A stretch of 64,000 bases of DNA from CAVYXK01 sp963708245 (GCA_963708245.1 OY970201.1:7068001-7132000), one strand, 5' to 3'. Counted from the stretch's first letter, positions 45,986 to 55,670 are shown. Numbers and translations: made by a program. The notes: generated by a model from the sequence alone, not told the origin.

Positions 45986-46295
45986 GGACCACATCCGCAT
46001 ATTGCACATGATCGAGGCGGCGGAGGCCGTGGAGGCCTTCGTCGCGGGCCGCCAACCCGGCGATCTTTCCACCGACCGTATGCTGCTGCTGGCCTTGGAA
46101 CGGGCGATCGAGATCATCGGCGAAGCCGCGGCGAAGGTCTCGATTGAGACCAGGGAATCCGAAGCGGCGGTGCCCTGGCCGCAGATCGTTGCGATGAGAA
46201 ATCGTCTGGTGCATGCGTACTTCGCCGTGGACACGGCTATCCTGTGGAAGACGGCGACCGAAGAAGTTCCCGCACTGAGCAGTTGCGTAACGTGA
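45975..46295 (+). CDS. hepT: HepT-type HEPN RNase toxin (DUF86)
   Basis: A 106-residue helical protein with the RX4HXY-type active site RNRLVHAYF (R75, H80, Y82) and the preceding AIEIIGEAAAKVS helix. HepT cleaves RNA or tRNA ends unless AMPylated by MntA. The C-terminus (TEEVPALSSCVT) departs from the family after about residue 96, so the last helix is shortened or replaced. It overlaps mntA. Confidence 0.87.
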   Translation: MPPEDHIRILHMIEAAEAVEAFVAGRQPGDLSTDRMLLLALERAIEIIGEAAAKVSIETRESEAAVPWPQIVAMRNRLVHAYFAVDTAILWKTATEEVPALSSCVT

Positions 46296-46379
46296 TCGTC
46301 CGAAGTGTACCGCCGGGCTGACGCGGCCAAGGGAAATGGAGCGCATGGCAAAGTCAGCGGTCAAGGTTGAGACGTTAAA

Positions 46380-46492
46380 CCAACCGCCCTTGCGGCTGAC
46401 TCGCAATGCGCTCCGGTACGGCGGAAAAGCGAAGCGCATTCCGCCGCCTTTCGCCGTGCAAGGGTCAACATCAAAGGCGCCCGGTATTACGC
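46380..46492 (+). repeat. Dispersed repeat, uninterrupted copy
   Basis: This roughly 113-bp sequence contains the palindrome GGCGGAAAAGCGAAGCGCAT-TCCGCC and continues to AAAGGCGCCCGGTATTAC. It is the intact version of the copy split between 36308-36382 and 39379-39421. Confidence 0.8.
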
Positions 46493-46495
46493 CAC

Positions 46496-46627
46496 AAGGG
46501 CGCGAAACGGCGGAACATCCGCACCGCGGAGCTCGAGCCGGTGATGCGGGACGAGGACAAGTCCGCGATCCGGCTGGCCTATGACCGGCGCAGCCGCGAC
46601 CTCGATCCGCACCTCGTATGGACGCCT
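46496..46627 (+). pseudogene. Site-specific DNA methyltransferase (Mod-type) relic
   Basis: In one frame it reads KRRNIRTAELEPVMRDEDKS and RRSRDLDPHLVW, matching the N-terminal part of type III-like adenine methyltransferases (NIPTAE...DLDPQLVW). Sequence on both sides does not continue the gene, so only about 40 codons remain next to the dispersed repeat. Confidence 0.45.
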
Positions 46628-46719
46628 GGCCGATGCGCTGGAGACCGAGGCCCAGTCGCCGGCGCCGCCTCACGCTTCCGACGCGCCCTGATCGCTGGGT
46701 TGAGAATGAGGTGGAGAAC

Positions 46720-46932
46720 TTACTCCGCCGCCGGCTTCACGCCCTCTGCCGGGTGCGACAGCGCCATCCGTTCGCGCACCCCCAACACCTCGATGCCGAT
46801 CACCGTTCCGTCCGCGTCGAAATCGAGCAGCACGCCCGGCGCCACCTCCTCGGTGGCTGCCGAACTGACCCCAGCCGGCGCGAACCAGACGGAGAATGCA
46901 TCCGCCTCCGGGTCATAGCTCGTTTGGATCAT
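46720..46932 (-). CDS. DUF2283-family protein
   Basis: A 70-residue protein: MIQTSYDPEADAFSVWFAPA, then EVAPGVLLDFDADGTVIGIE and VRERMALSHPAE, the standard DUF2283 order. It is on the opposite strand, 140 bases before hsdM. A relic of a close relative lies at 44243-44310 and a more distant member at 44500. No partner gene overlaps it. Confidence 0.8.
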   Translation of the reverse strand: MIQTSYDPEADAFSVWFAPAGVSSAATEEVAPGVLLDFDADGTVIGIEVLGVRERMALSHPAEGVKPAAE

Positions 46933-47074
46933 CGTCTGGCTCCCCGATCGATCACCACGACATCGTCTCCCTCGGGCCGTGGCGCCCGGGACCACATCCT
47001 CCCTTAATGAACTAGCAACCTCACCCCGTAAACGATAGGTTGACCCACCGGCAACAAGGGAGGAATTGAGTCCG

Positions 47075-49054
47075 ATGGCAAACGGCGACCTCAACTGGAT
47101 CACCAACTTCATCTGGGGCATCGCCGACGACGTTCTCCGCGACCTCTACGTCCGCGGCAAATACCGCGATGTCATCCTGCCCATGACCGTGCTCCGCCGG
47201 CTCGACGCGGTGCTGGAACCCACCAAGCAGGCCGTCATCGACATGAAGGCCACGCTCGACAAGGCTCGAATCACCAACCAGGACGCCGCGCTCCGCCAAG
47301 CCGCCGGCCAGGCTTTCTACAACACCTCCCGCTTCACCCTCCGCGATCTCCGTGGCCGCGCCAGCCAGCAGGCGCTTCGTGCCGATTTCGAAGCCTATCT
47401 CGACGGCTTCTCCCCGAACGTGCAGGACATCCTCGACAACTTTGAATTCCGCAATCAACTCGCTCGCCTCTCCAAGGCCGACGCGCTCGGCACCTTGGTA
47501 GAAAAATTCCTCGACCCCGCCATCAACCTCAGCCCCAACCCGGTGTTCAGCGCCGACGGCTCGGTAAAACTCCCTGGCCTCGACAACCACGCCATGGGCA
47601 CCATCTTCGAAGAGTTGCTCCGCCGCTTCAATGAAGAGAACAATGAAGAGGCCGGCGAGCACTGGACTCCCCGCGACGTCGTCAGGCTGATGGCCCGCCT
47701 CGTTGTCCTCCCGATCGCCGACCAGATCGAATCAGGCACCTACCTTGTTTACGACGGTGCCTGCGGCACCGGCGGCATGCTCACCGTCGCCGAGGAAACC
47801 ATGCTCGAGCTCGCCGCCAGCCACGGTAAACAGGTCGCCATCCATCTCTACGGCCAGGACATAAACGCCGAAATCTACGCTACCGCCAAAGCCGACTTCC
47901 TGCTGAAAGGTGAAGGCGAAGCCGCCGACAATCTCGTCGGCGGCCCGGAGCACTCAACGCTTTCTAACGACGCGTTCCCCTCTCGCGAATTCGATTTCAT
48001 GCTCTCCAATCCCCCCTACGGCAAAAGCTGGAAAAACGACCTGGAGCGCATGGGCGGCAAAGACGGCATCAAGGACTCCCGCTTCATCATCGAACATGCC
48101 GGCGACCCGGAATATTCGCTCATCACCCGCTCCTCAGACGGGCAGATGATGTTCCTCGCCAACATGCTGTCGAAGATGAAGCATGGCACCACGCTCGGCA
48201 GCCGGCTCGCCGAGGTGCACAACGGCTCCTCCCTCTTTACTGGCGATGCCGGCCAGGGCGAAAGCAACATCCGCCGCTGGATCATCGAAAACGACTGGCT
48301 GGAGGCAATCGTCGCACTGCCACTGAACATGTTCTACAATACCGGCATCGCCACCTATGTCTGGGTGCTGAGCAATCGCAAACCTAGTCACCGCACCGGC
48401 AAGGTCCAGCTCATCGACGCGACCGGCTGGTTAAAGCCGCTGCACAAGAATCTCGGCAAGAAAAACTGCGGGCTGTCCGAGGAGGACATCGCCCGCATCT
48501 GCGATACCTTCCTCCGTTTCGAGGAAAACGAGCAATCGAAAATCTTCGACAACGCCGCCTTTGGTTACTGGAAGGTGACGGTGGAGCGCCCCTTGCGCCT
48601 GCGCGGCGCCGACCCGAACCGCGTCTATACGGCGAAGGAGATCAAGACCATGAAAGCCGAGGGGCTGGTGGACGAGACCGCCCCGCCTGTGCTCCGCAAG
48701 ATCCACCGTACCGGAAAGCTGCAACCCGATCCAATGCACTGCCTGTTCGAGGCAGTGACCGACGGCCGACGATGCATTGTGGAGTACGAGCCCGACAGTG
48801 ATCTTCGCGATTCTGAGCAGATTCCCTTGCAGGAGCCAGGCGGCATCGACGCCTTCATCCGCCGCGAGGTGCTGCCTTATGTGCCCGATGCCTGGATCGA
48901 CCCGGAGAGCGTGAAAATCGGTTACGAAATAAGCTTCAATCGCCACTTCTACAAGCCCAAGCCCCTGCGCTCCCTGGAAGAGATCCGCGCCGACATCCTT
49001 GCCCTGGAAGGCGAAACCGAGGGCCTGCTGGCCGAGATCGTCGGACTGACCTGA
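47075..49054 (+). CDS. hsdM: Type I restriction-modification system, methyltransferase subunit HsdM
   Basis: From ATG at 47075 (AGGGAGG about 11 bases upstream) the product has 659 residues. An N-terminal HsdM domain is followed by the methyltransferase core: GEHWTPRDVV (194-203), the SAM motif DGACGTGGM (227-235) and the catalytic NPPYG (313-317). The C-terminal ~150 residues are longer than in E. coli HsdM. It modifies adenine together with HsdS. The gene is intact and hsdS follows after two bases. Confidence 0.95.
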   Translation: MANGDLNWITNFIWGIADDVLRDLYVRGKYRDVILPMTVLRRLDAVLEPTKQAVIDMKATLDKARITNQDAALRQAAGQAFYNTSRFTLRDLRGRASQQALRADFEAYLDGFSPNVQDILDNFEFRNQLARLSKADALGTLVEKFLDPAINLSPNPVFSADGSVKLPGLDNHAMGTIFEELLRRFNEENNEEAGEHWTPRDVVRLMARLVVLPIADQIESGTYLVYDGACGTGGMLTVAEETMLELAASHGKQVAIHLYGQDINAEIYATAKADFLLKGEGEAADNLVGGPEHSTLSNDAFPSREFDFMLSNPPYGKSWKNDLERMGGKDGIKDSRFIIEHAGDPEYSLITRSSDGQMMFLANMLSKMKHGTTLGSRLAEVHNGSSLFTGDAGQGESNIRRWIIENDWLEAIVALPLNMFYNTGIATYVWVLSNRKPSHRTGKVQLIDATGWLKPLHKNLGKKNCGLSEEDIARICDTFLRFEENEQSKIFDNAAFGYWKVTVERPLRLRGADPNRVYTAKEIKTMKAEGLVDETAPPVLRKIHRTGKLQPDPMHCLFEAVTDGRRCIVEYEPDSDLRDSEQIPLQEPGGIDAFIRREVLPYVPDAWIDPESVKIGYEISFNRHFYKPKPLRSLEEIRADILALEGETEGLLAEIVGLT

Positions 49055-49056
49055 TC

Positions 49057-50619
49057 ATGAAACTGCACGAACGCACAGAGGAACGGAACAGCACCGAATC
49101 TCCCTCTCTGCCCCTGGGCGTGGAGAGGGCCGGGGCGAGGCGGGGGCTGCACGCACAACCCTACCCCGAAATGAAGGACTCTGGCGTCCCCTGGCTCGGC
49201 CGCATTCCCGCGCACTGGGAGACCCATCGCCTGGGACGAATCACGACAATGCTCGTCAGCAATATCGATAAGCACAGCAAGGAGGACGAGCTGCCCGTTC
49301 GGCTCTGCAACTACGTTGACGTCTACAAGAACGATCGCATAACCGAACGCATGTCGTTCATGCGTGCCACCGCATCAGCGGACGAGGCAAAACACTTTCG
49401 GCTGCGCGTAGGTGATGTCGCAATTACAAAGGACTCAGAAACCTGGAATGACATTGGCGTTCCGGCGCTGGTCGAATATGCGGCTCCAGACTTGGTCTAT
49501 GGCTACCATCTGGCGGTGCTACGCCCCAAGCCGCAGGTAGTCACCGGTGCGTTTCTCCACCGGGTGCTCGAAAGCAGGGCTGTCGCATACCAATTTCACG
49601 TGTCGGCAAACGGCGTAACCCGGTTTGGCCTCTCGCACGGTTCCATCAAGAGCGTGCTTATCCCGGTCCCACCCGTCCCCGAGCAATCCGCCATCATCCG
49701 CTACCTCGACCACGCTGACCGTCGCATCCGCCGCTACATCCGCGCCAAGCAGAAGCTGATCAAACTGCTGGAGGAGCAGAAACAGGCCATCATCCACCGC
49801 GCCGTCACCTGCGGCCTAGACCCCAACGTCCCCCTCAAACCCTCAGGAATCGAATGGCTCGGCGACATTCCGGAGCACTGGGAGATCCGGCGACTCAAGA
49901 CGCTGGTATTGCGGATCGACCAGGGTGTCAGTCCGCAAGCTGAGAATCGCCTTGCAGATGGCAACTCCTGGGGTGTCCTGAAGTCAGGGTGCGTAAACGG
50001 CGGCTTTTTTCGCGAGAATGAGCATAAACGGTTGCCGGCTGGTTTCGGGATTCCAGCCGATCTGGTTGTGAACAAAGGCGACGTTCTGGTCTCGCGCGCG
50101 TGCGGGTCTCCAAGGTTTGTCGGATCGGTCGGGCGCGTCCTCTCCCTCGAACACTCCCTCATCCTGTCAGACAAGACCTTCCGCTTGGTGTTTCGCAGCG
50201 TAGTTGACGCGGACTTTATGGTCTATGCCATGAACAGCCCTTACTACCGGCACCAGGTCGACCTCGCGATCAGCGGCGCCGAGGGGCTTGCAAACAATCT
50301 CCCACTCACGAGCTTGCGCAGCTTTCAGTTCGCCATTCCCCCCCGGCATGGGGCGGCGCAGATCGCGCGAACCCTAACTTCGGCGACCCGCCATTTAGAC
50401 GAGGTCTCGAAGAGGAACATCGATCAGATCTTCCGTCTAGGCGAATACCGCTCCCGCCTCATCACCGATGTCGTCACCGGCAAACTCGATGTCCGCACTG
50501 CCGCTGCCAGCCTGCCGCCCGATCCCGAGGAAACCCCAGACGAGGATGAAGATCCCGATAGCCCAATAACCGACCCGGAAGCCGACAGTGAACCCTCCCT
50601 CGAAGAAGCCTTAGAGTGA
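49057..50619 (+). CDS. hsdS: Type I restriction-modification system, specificity subunit HsdS
   Basis: A 520-residue protein with two target-recognition domains, each opening with a GxPWLGxIPxHWE-type line (SGVPWLGRIPAHWETHRLGR at about 42; SGIEWLGDIPEHWEIRRLK at about 267) and each closed by a conserved coiled-coil region (EQKQAIIHRAVTCGLD; YRSRLITDVVTGKLDVR). Residues 13-35 derive from a palindromic repeat and are foreign to the family. The C-terminus is strongly acidic. darT follows one base after the stop. Confidence 0.93.
   Translation: MKLHERTEERNSTESPSLPLGVERAGARRGLHAQPYPEMKDSGVPWLGRIPAHWETHRLGRITTMLVSNIDKHSKEDELPVRLCNYVDVYKNDRITERMSFMRATASADEAKHFRLRVGDVAITKDSETWNDIGVPALVEYAAPDLVYGYHLAVLRPKPQVVTGAFLHRVLESRAVAYQFHVSANGVTRFGLSHGSIKSVLIPVPPVPEQSAIIRYLDHADRRIRRYIRAKQKLIKLLEEQKQAIIHRAVTCGLDPNVPLKPSGIEWLGDIPEHWEIRRLKTLVLRIDQGVSPQAENRLADGNSWGVLKSGCVNGGFFRENEHKRLPAGFGIPADLVVNKGDVLVSRACGSPRFVGSVGRVLSLEHSLILSDKTFRLVFRSVVDADFMVYAMNSPYYRHQVDLAISGAEGLANNLPLTSLRSFQFAIPPRHGAAQIARTLTSATRHLDEVSKRNIDQIFRLGEYRSRLITDVVTGKLDVRTAAASLPPDPEETPDEDEDPDSPITDPEADSEPSLEEALE
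49098..49145. repeat. Palindromic repeat inside hsdS
   Basis: Short arms CCCTCTC (49102-49108) and GAGAGGG (49123-49129), followed by GGGGCGAGGCGGGGG; a diverged member of the palindrome family, translated as SPSLPLGVERAGARRG. Confidence 0.55.
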
Positions 50620-50620
50620 C

Positions 50621-51268
50621 GTGTCGCCCCCTCCCGCGCGCGCGAAAATCTATCACATCGTCCATATCGACCGACTGCAGCACATCCTCGCCGACGGCTG
50701 CCTCTGGTGCGACGCCGTCATCGGCCGCCGTCCGGAAACCGGCACCACCATCGGTATGAGCAAGATCAAGCAGCGCCGTCTCTCCCTACCGGTCTCATGC
50801 CATCCTGGCACTCTTGTCGGCGACTACGTTCCGTTCTACTTTTGTCCCCGGTCGGTCATGCTCCACCTGCTGCACCGGGCCAATCATGAGGAGCTGACAT
50901 ATCGCGGAGGCCAGGACCCCATCATCCACCTCGAAGCCGACCTGCACTCCGTGGTGGCCTATTTCGATAGCCGAGGCATGCGGTGGGCGTTTTCGCTCGG
51001 CAACGCAGGTGCCTTTTACCAGGAGTTCCGGTCGGACATGGCGCAGCTTGGCGAGATTGACTGGCAGGCGGTTTCCGCCAACCAATGGCGCGCGCCTGCC
51101 GTGAAAGAGGCGAAACAGGCCGAATTCCTGGCGCATCACAATTTCCGCTGGGCGCTGGTGTCGCGAATCGGCGTCCGTTCGGTGCAGATAAAGCAGCGAA
51201 TCGACGACATTCTCCGAGCAGCGCCTCACCGGCCACCCGTCTTGGTTCTGCCGGGATGGTACTACTAA
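50621..51268 (+). CDS. darT: DarT-type DNA ADP-ribosyltransferase toxin
   Basis: A 215-residue DUF4433 protein starting at a GTG one base after hsdS. The N-terminal line IYHIVHIDRLQHILADGCLW and MSKIKQRRLS fit DarT, and the region KQAEFLAHHNFRW holds the likely catalytic Glu; the end PVLVLPGWYY is also typical. DarT ADP-ribosylates thymidine in single-stranded DNA and blocks replication, including that of phages. Its antitoxin gene follows. The location between hsdS and hsdR is notable. Confidence 0.9.
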   Translation: MSPPPARAKIYHIVHIDRLQHILADGCLWCDAVIGRRPETGTTIGMSKIKQRRLSLPVSCHPGTLVGDYVPFYFCPRSVMLHLLHRANHEELTYRGGQDPIIHLEADLHSVVAYFDSRGMRWAFSLGNAGAFYQEFRSDMAQLGEIDWQAVSANQWRAPAVKEAKQAEFLAHHNFRWALVSRIGVRSVQIKQRIDDILRAAPHRPPVLVLPGWYY

Positions 51269-51286
51269 CCGAGGGAGGACGTCAGT

Positions 51287-52324
51287 ATGATTGAGTTCAA
51301 GACCGGCGACATCCTCGCGGAGGATGCAGAGGCTCTGGTCAACACGGTCAACTGCGTCGGCATCATGGGGCGCGGTATCGCGCTCCAGTTCAAGAACGCC
51401 TTTCCCGACAATTTTAAAGCTTACGAGGCTGCATGTAGCCGAGGTGAGATGCAGCCTGGCCGCATGTTCGTCTTCTCTACGAACCAGCTCGGTAACCCGC
51501 GATACATCATCAACTTCCCCACCAAACGCCACTGGCGGGGCAAGAGCCGAATGATCGACATCGAGGCAGGATTGCAGGCGCTCGCCGCCGAAATCTCCGC
51601 CCGCAACATAGGCTCCGTTGCTGTCCCGCCACTTGGTAGCGGACTGGGCGGGCTAAACTGGGCAGAGGTGCGCCCGCACATCGAGCACGCGCTCGTCGGT
51701 CTTCCCGGTGTGCGGGTCGTCGTCTTCGAGCCGAGCCGTGCACCGGATACAAAGCACATCACAAGACCGCGCGAAGTCCCGCGCATGACCGCCGGGCGCG
51801 CCGCTCTCGTCGGACTAATGCACCGATATCTCGGCGGCTTGATGGATCCCTTCGTCACCCTGCTTGAAGTCCACAAGCTCATGTACTTTATGCAAGAAGC
51901 CGGCGAGAACCTGCAACTTCGCTTCGCAAAGGCTATTTACGGTCCCTATGCCGAGAACCTAACCCACGTTCTCCGTGCCGTTGAAGGTCACTTCGTTTCC
52001 GGCTACGCCGACGGTGGCGACGCTCCGGACAAGCAGCTCGAACTTGTACCCGGGGCCGTGGCCGAGGCCACCGCTGCGCTCGCGGATCATCCGAAAACTC
52101 GCGCCCGATTCGATCGGGTAGCCGACCTAGTCCAGGGCTTCGAAACACCCTTCGGGCTGGAGTTGCTTTCCACTGTGCATTGGGCCACTGCCCACGGTAA
52201 GGCCAGGTCAGCGGATGAGGTCATCGCGGCAACTTATGCCTGGAACGATCGCAAGAGACAGTTCACTCCCCGACAAATTCACCTGGCGCGCGACATCCTC
52301 CGTGAAAAGGGCTGGATCGATTAA
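51287..52324 (+). CDS. darG: DarG-type macrodomain antitoxin
   Basis: A 345-residue protein. The N-terminal macrodomain (about 1-155: GDILAEDAEALVNTVNCVGI, MGRGIALQFK, VPPLGSGLGGLNWAEVR) removes ADP-ribose from DNA. The C-terminal part (about 170-345) is the domain that binds and blocks DarT (LLEVHKLMYFMQEAGENLQL). It lies 18 bases after darT with GAGGG before the ATG. Confidence 0.92.
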   Translation: MIEFKTGDILAEDAEALVNTVNCVGIMGRGIALQFKNAFPDNFKAYEAACSRGEMQPGRMFVFSTNQLGNPRYIINFPTKRHWRGKSRMIDIEAGLQALAAEISARNIGSVAVPPLGSGLGGLNWAEVRPHIEHALVGLPGVRVVVFEPSRAPDTKHITRPREVPRMTAGRAALVGLMHRYLGGLMDPFVTLLEVHKLMYFMQEAGENLQLRFAKAIYGPYAENLTHVLRAVEGHFVSGYADGGDAPDKQLELVPGAVAEATAALADHPKTRARFDRVADLVQGFETPFGLELLSTVHWATAHGKARSADEVIAATYAWNDRKRQFTPRQIHLARDILREKGWID

Positions 52325-52527
52325 CAATGGCCGCGATTCGCGAGGGGCGCGGCCTCACTGTCTTTCTCCAGTGACTCGAGATACGCGCGGAGGCAGTCCG
52401 CTGCCATCGCGCGCGCCTCGTCGAGGGTCTCTCCCTGAGTCGCCAACCCGGGGATGGCTGGGAAAATTACAACGAAGCCGCCTTCTTCAGCATGCTCGAA
52501 CAGGGCAGTATAGCTATATTCCTTCAT
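52321..52527 (-). CDS. hicB: HicB-family antitoxin, no HicA partner seen
   Basis: A 68-residue protein: MKEYSYTALFEHAEEGGFVV, then FPAIPGLATQGETLDEARAM, the partial RNase-H-like fold of HicB. A C-terminal DNA-binding part is absent. It is antisense within the restriction locus, its stop overlapping the end of darG by four bases. No hicA-like frame (60 residues, basic) adjoins it, so it is an orphan or acts on another toxin. Confidence 0.8.
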   Translation of the reverse strand: MKEYSYTALFEHAEEGGFVVIFPAIPGLATQGETLDEARAMAADCLRAYLESLEKDSEAAPLANRGHC

Positions 52528-52606
52528 GCCCTCAGTCCCGAACCCGCAGGGGGAGCGCTATTGGGATGTTATCATGGCCTCAGCAACGCACCATATGGCT
52601 AGGGGC

Positions 52607-55595
52607 ATGACCACCGACACCACCGAACGTGGGCTGGAAACCCTCATCGTCGCCATTCTCACCAATATGCCCGCCCATCCCGGCGCGGCCGAACCACCAG
52701 CCCCCTTCGGTGCCCCCCAGCACTACCACCTTGGCGACCCCGCCCACTACGACCGCGAATACACTGTCGATCTGCACCAGCTCTCCACCTTCCTCGCCGC
52801 CTCCCAGCCAATAGCAGCCGAAACGCTGGAACTCCCCAATGACAATCCCACCCGCCGCAAATTCCTCGCCCGCCTGCAAGGCGAGATCAGCAAGCGCGGG
52901 ACCATCGACGTTCTGCGTCGCGGCATCGATCACGGCCCGCACCATATCGACCTGTTCTACGCCACTCCGAGCCCAGGCAACCCCAAAGCCTACGACCTCC
53001 ACGCACTCAACCGCTTCAGCGTCACCCGCCAGCTTCGCTACAGCCGCGACGAATCAGCCCTCGCCCTCGATATCGCTTTATTCATCAACGGCCTGCCTGT
53101 CGCCACCTTCGAACTCAAGAACAACCTAACCAAGCAAACCGTCGCCGATGCCGTCGAACAATATAGGCGTGACCGCGACCCGCATGAACGCCTGTTCGAA
53201 TTCGGCCGCTGCATCGCCCACTTCGCACTGGACGACAGTGAAGTCCGTTTCTGCACCCACCTGAAAGGCAAAGCCTCTTGGTTCCTGCCCTTCAACCAGG
53301 GTTGGAACGATGGCGCCGGCAACCCTCCAAACCCCAATGGGATCAAGACCGATTATCTGTGGAAGCAAATCCTCTCTCCCGCCGGCCTGACCGACATCAT
53401 AGAGAACTACGCCCAGATCGTCGAAAAAACGGACCCGAAGACCAACAGAAAGAAGCGCGAGCAGATCTTTCCTCGCTATCACCAGCTCGACCTTGTACGC
53501 AAACTGCTCGCCCACGCCGGCGAACACGGCGTCGGCCACAAGTACCTCATCCAGCACTCAGCCGGCAGCGGCAAATCGAATTCCATCGCCTGGCTCGCCC
53601 ACCAGCTCATCAGCCTGCGCCGCCACGGTGAAAACGTCTTCGATTCCATCATCGTCGTGACTGACCGCCGCATCCTCGATCAGCAGATCAACAGCACGAT
53701 CCGCGGCTTCGCCCAGGTTTGCTCTACTGTCGGCCATGCCGAACACTCCGGCGATTTGCGCCAATTCATCGAATCCGGCAAAAAGATCATCATCTCCACC
53801 GTGCAGAAATTCCCAATCATTCTCGATGATATCGGCACCGAGCATCGCGGCCGGCGTTTCGCCATCATTATCGATGAGGCGCATTCCAGCCAGGGCGGCA
53901 AGACCTCGGGCAAAATGGCGCAAGTCCTCGCCGCCAGCGAAGCCGACGAGGATGAAAGCCCGGAAGATCGCATCAACCGCATCATGGAAGCACGCAAGCT
54001 GCTTCCCAACGCCAGCTACTTCGCTTTCACTGCAACGCCCAAGAACAAGACATTGGAAATCTTCGGTAACCCCGCTCCCGAAGGTGGTCAGGTCAAGCAC
54101 GTCCCGTTCCACAGCTATACGATGAAACAGGCGATCGAGGAAGGCTTCATCCTCGACGTGCTGCACTATTATACCCCGGTCAACAGCTATTACCGGCTGA
54201 TAAAAACCGTCGAAGGAGACCCCGAATATGACACCAAGCGCGCGCGGAAGAAGCTGCGCCGCTATGTCGAAGGCCACGAGCACGCCGTCCACCTCAAGGC
54301 CGAAATCATGGTGGACCACTTCCACGAGCAGGTGCTGGCGCTTAACAAGATCGGCGGCGAAGCCCGTGCCATGGTGGTCACCGGCGGCATCGAGCGCGCT
54401 ATCCAGTACTTCCACGCCATCCGCGATTACCTGAAGAAACGGAAAAGCCGCTATCAGGCGATCGTCGCATTCTCCGGTGAGTACCAGGTACAGCGGGGCC
54501 AAGGTCACCGAATCCTCGCTCAACGGCTTCCCCTCCAACCTGATCGCCGATCGCATCGTCGAAGACCCCTATCGCTTCCTCGTCTGTGCCGAGAAGTTCC
54601 AAACCGGTTACGACGAGCCCCTGCTGCACACGATGTACGTCGATAAGCCGCTTTCCGGCATAAAGGCCGTGCAGACGCTGTCGCGCCTCAACCGCGCCCA
54701 CCCCCAGAAGCACGACGTTTGCGTGCTCGATTTTCAGAACGACACAACCACGATCCAGGCCGCGTTTGCTGACTACTATCGCACCACCATCCTTAGCGAC
54801 GAGACAGATCCGAACAAGCTCCACGATCTGAAAGCAGCCCTCGATGGCTATCAAGTCTATTCGCCAGCGCAGGTCGAGGAGCTGGTTGAATTGTATATCG
54901 GCGGTGCCCAACGTGATCGGCTTGATCCGATACTGGACGCCTGCGTGCCCGCATACAAAGAGTTGGACGAGAACGGGCAGGTCGATTTCAAGGGCAAGGC
55001 AAAAATCTTCATCCGCGCCTATAGCTTCCTCGCGACAATTCTGCCCTACACCAATGCCGGATGGGAGAAGCTATCGATCTTCCTCGATTTTCTGACCCCC
55101 AAGCTGCCGGCCCCGAAAGAAGACGATTTATCGCAGGGCATCCTCGAAGCCATCGACATGGATAGCTACCGCGTCGAGAAGCAAGCGGTCATGCGGATTC
55201 AGCTCCCCGACCAGGATGCCGAAATTGACCCCGTACCCACATCAGGTGGAGGCCACAAGCCCGAGCCAGAACTTGATGTCCTGTCCAACATCCTGCGTAC
55301 ATTTAACGACCACTTTGGAAACATCGAATGGGTCGATAGTGACCGGGTGCGTCGCCTGATCACCGAGGATCTCCCCCGCGCTGTCACTGCCGATCCGGCC
55401 TACCAGAATGCGATCCGCAACAACGATAAGCAAAACGCCCGGATCGAGCACGATCGCGCCCTTCGGGACGCCGTCCTTGGCACCGTGAAGGACAGCACGG
55501 AGCTATTCAAGCAATGGAGCGACAACGACTCCTTCCGCCGCTGGCTCGGCGACGCAATATTCGGGATCACCTATCAGAGCCGGCCCCCGGCATGA
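52607..55595 (+). pseudogene. hsdR: Type I restriction endonuclease subunit HsdR, one frameshift
   Basis: Together the two frames give a complete HsdR of about 995 residues. The N-terminal nuclease has D155, E169 and K171 (ALDIALF ... TFELKN). The SF2 motor shows Walker A HSAGSGKSNS (317-326) and IIDEAHSSQ. The helical C-terminal part is present. At about 54487 one extra G (EYQYSGAK expected, EYQVQRGQ read) shifts the frame, after about 627 codons, to a stop at 54646; the second frame carries the rest to 55595. If real, restriction is lost while HsdM/HsdS still methylate. A base-calling error is possible. Confidence 0.88.
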
Positions 55596-55670
55596 GCATG
55601 AGCCCTGACGCAGGAATCAGATACCATAACGCTTGACACGCAACCGCATTAACGGCTATAAGCGTCCGCC

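Noticed and set aside
53558..54556. Minus-strand open frame of 332 codons inside hsdR
   Set aside because: Antisense to the conserved motor domain of HsdR; no recognisable protein features.
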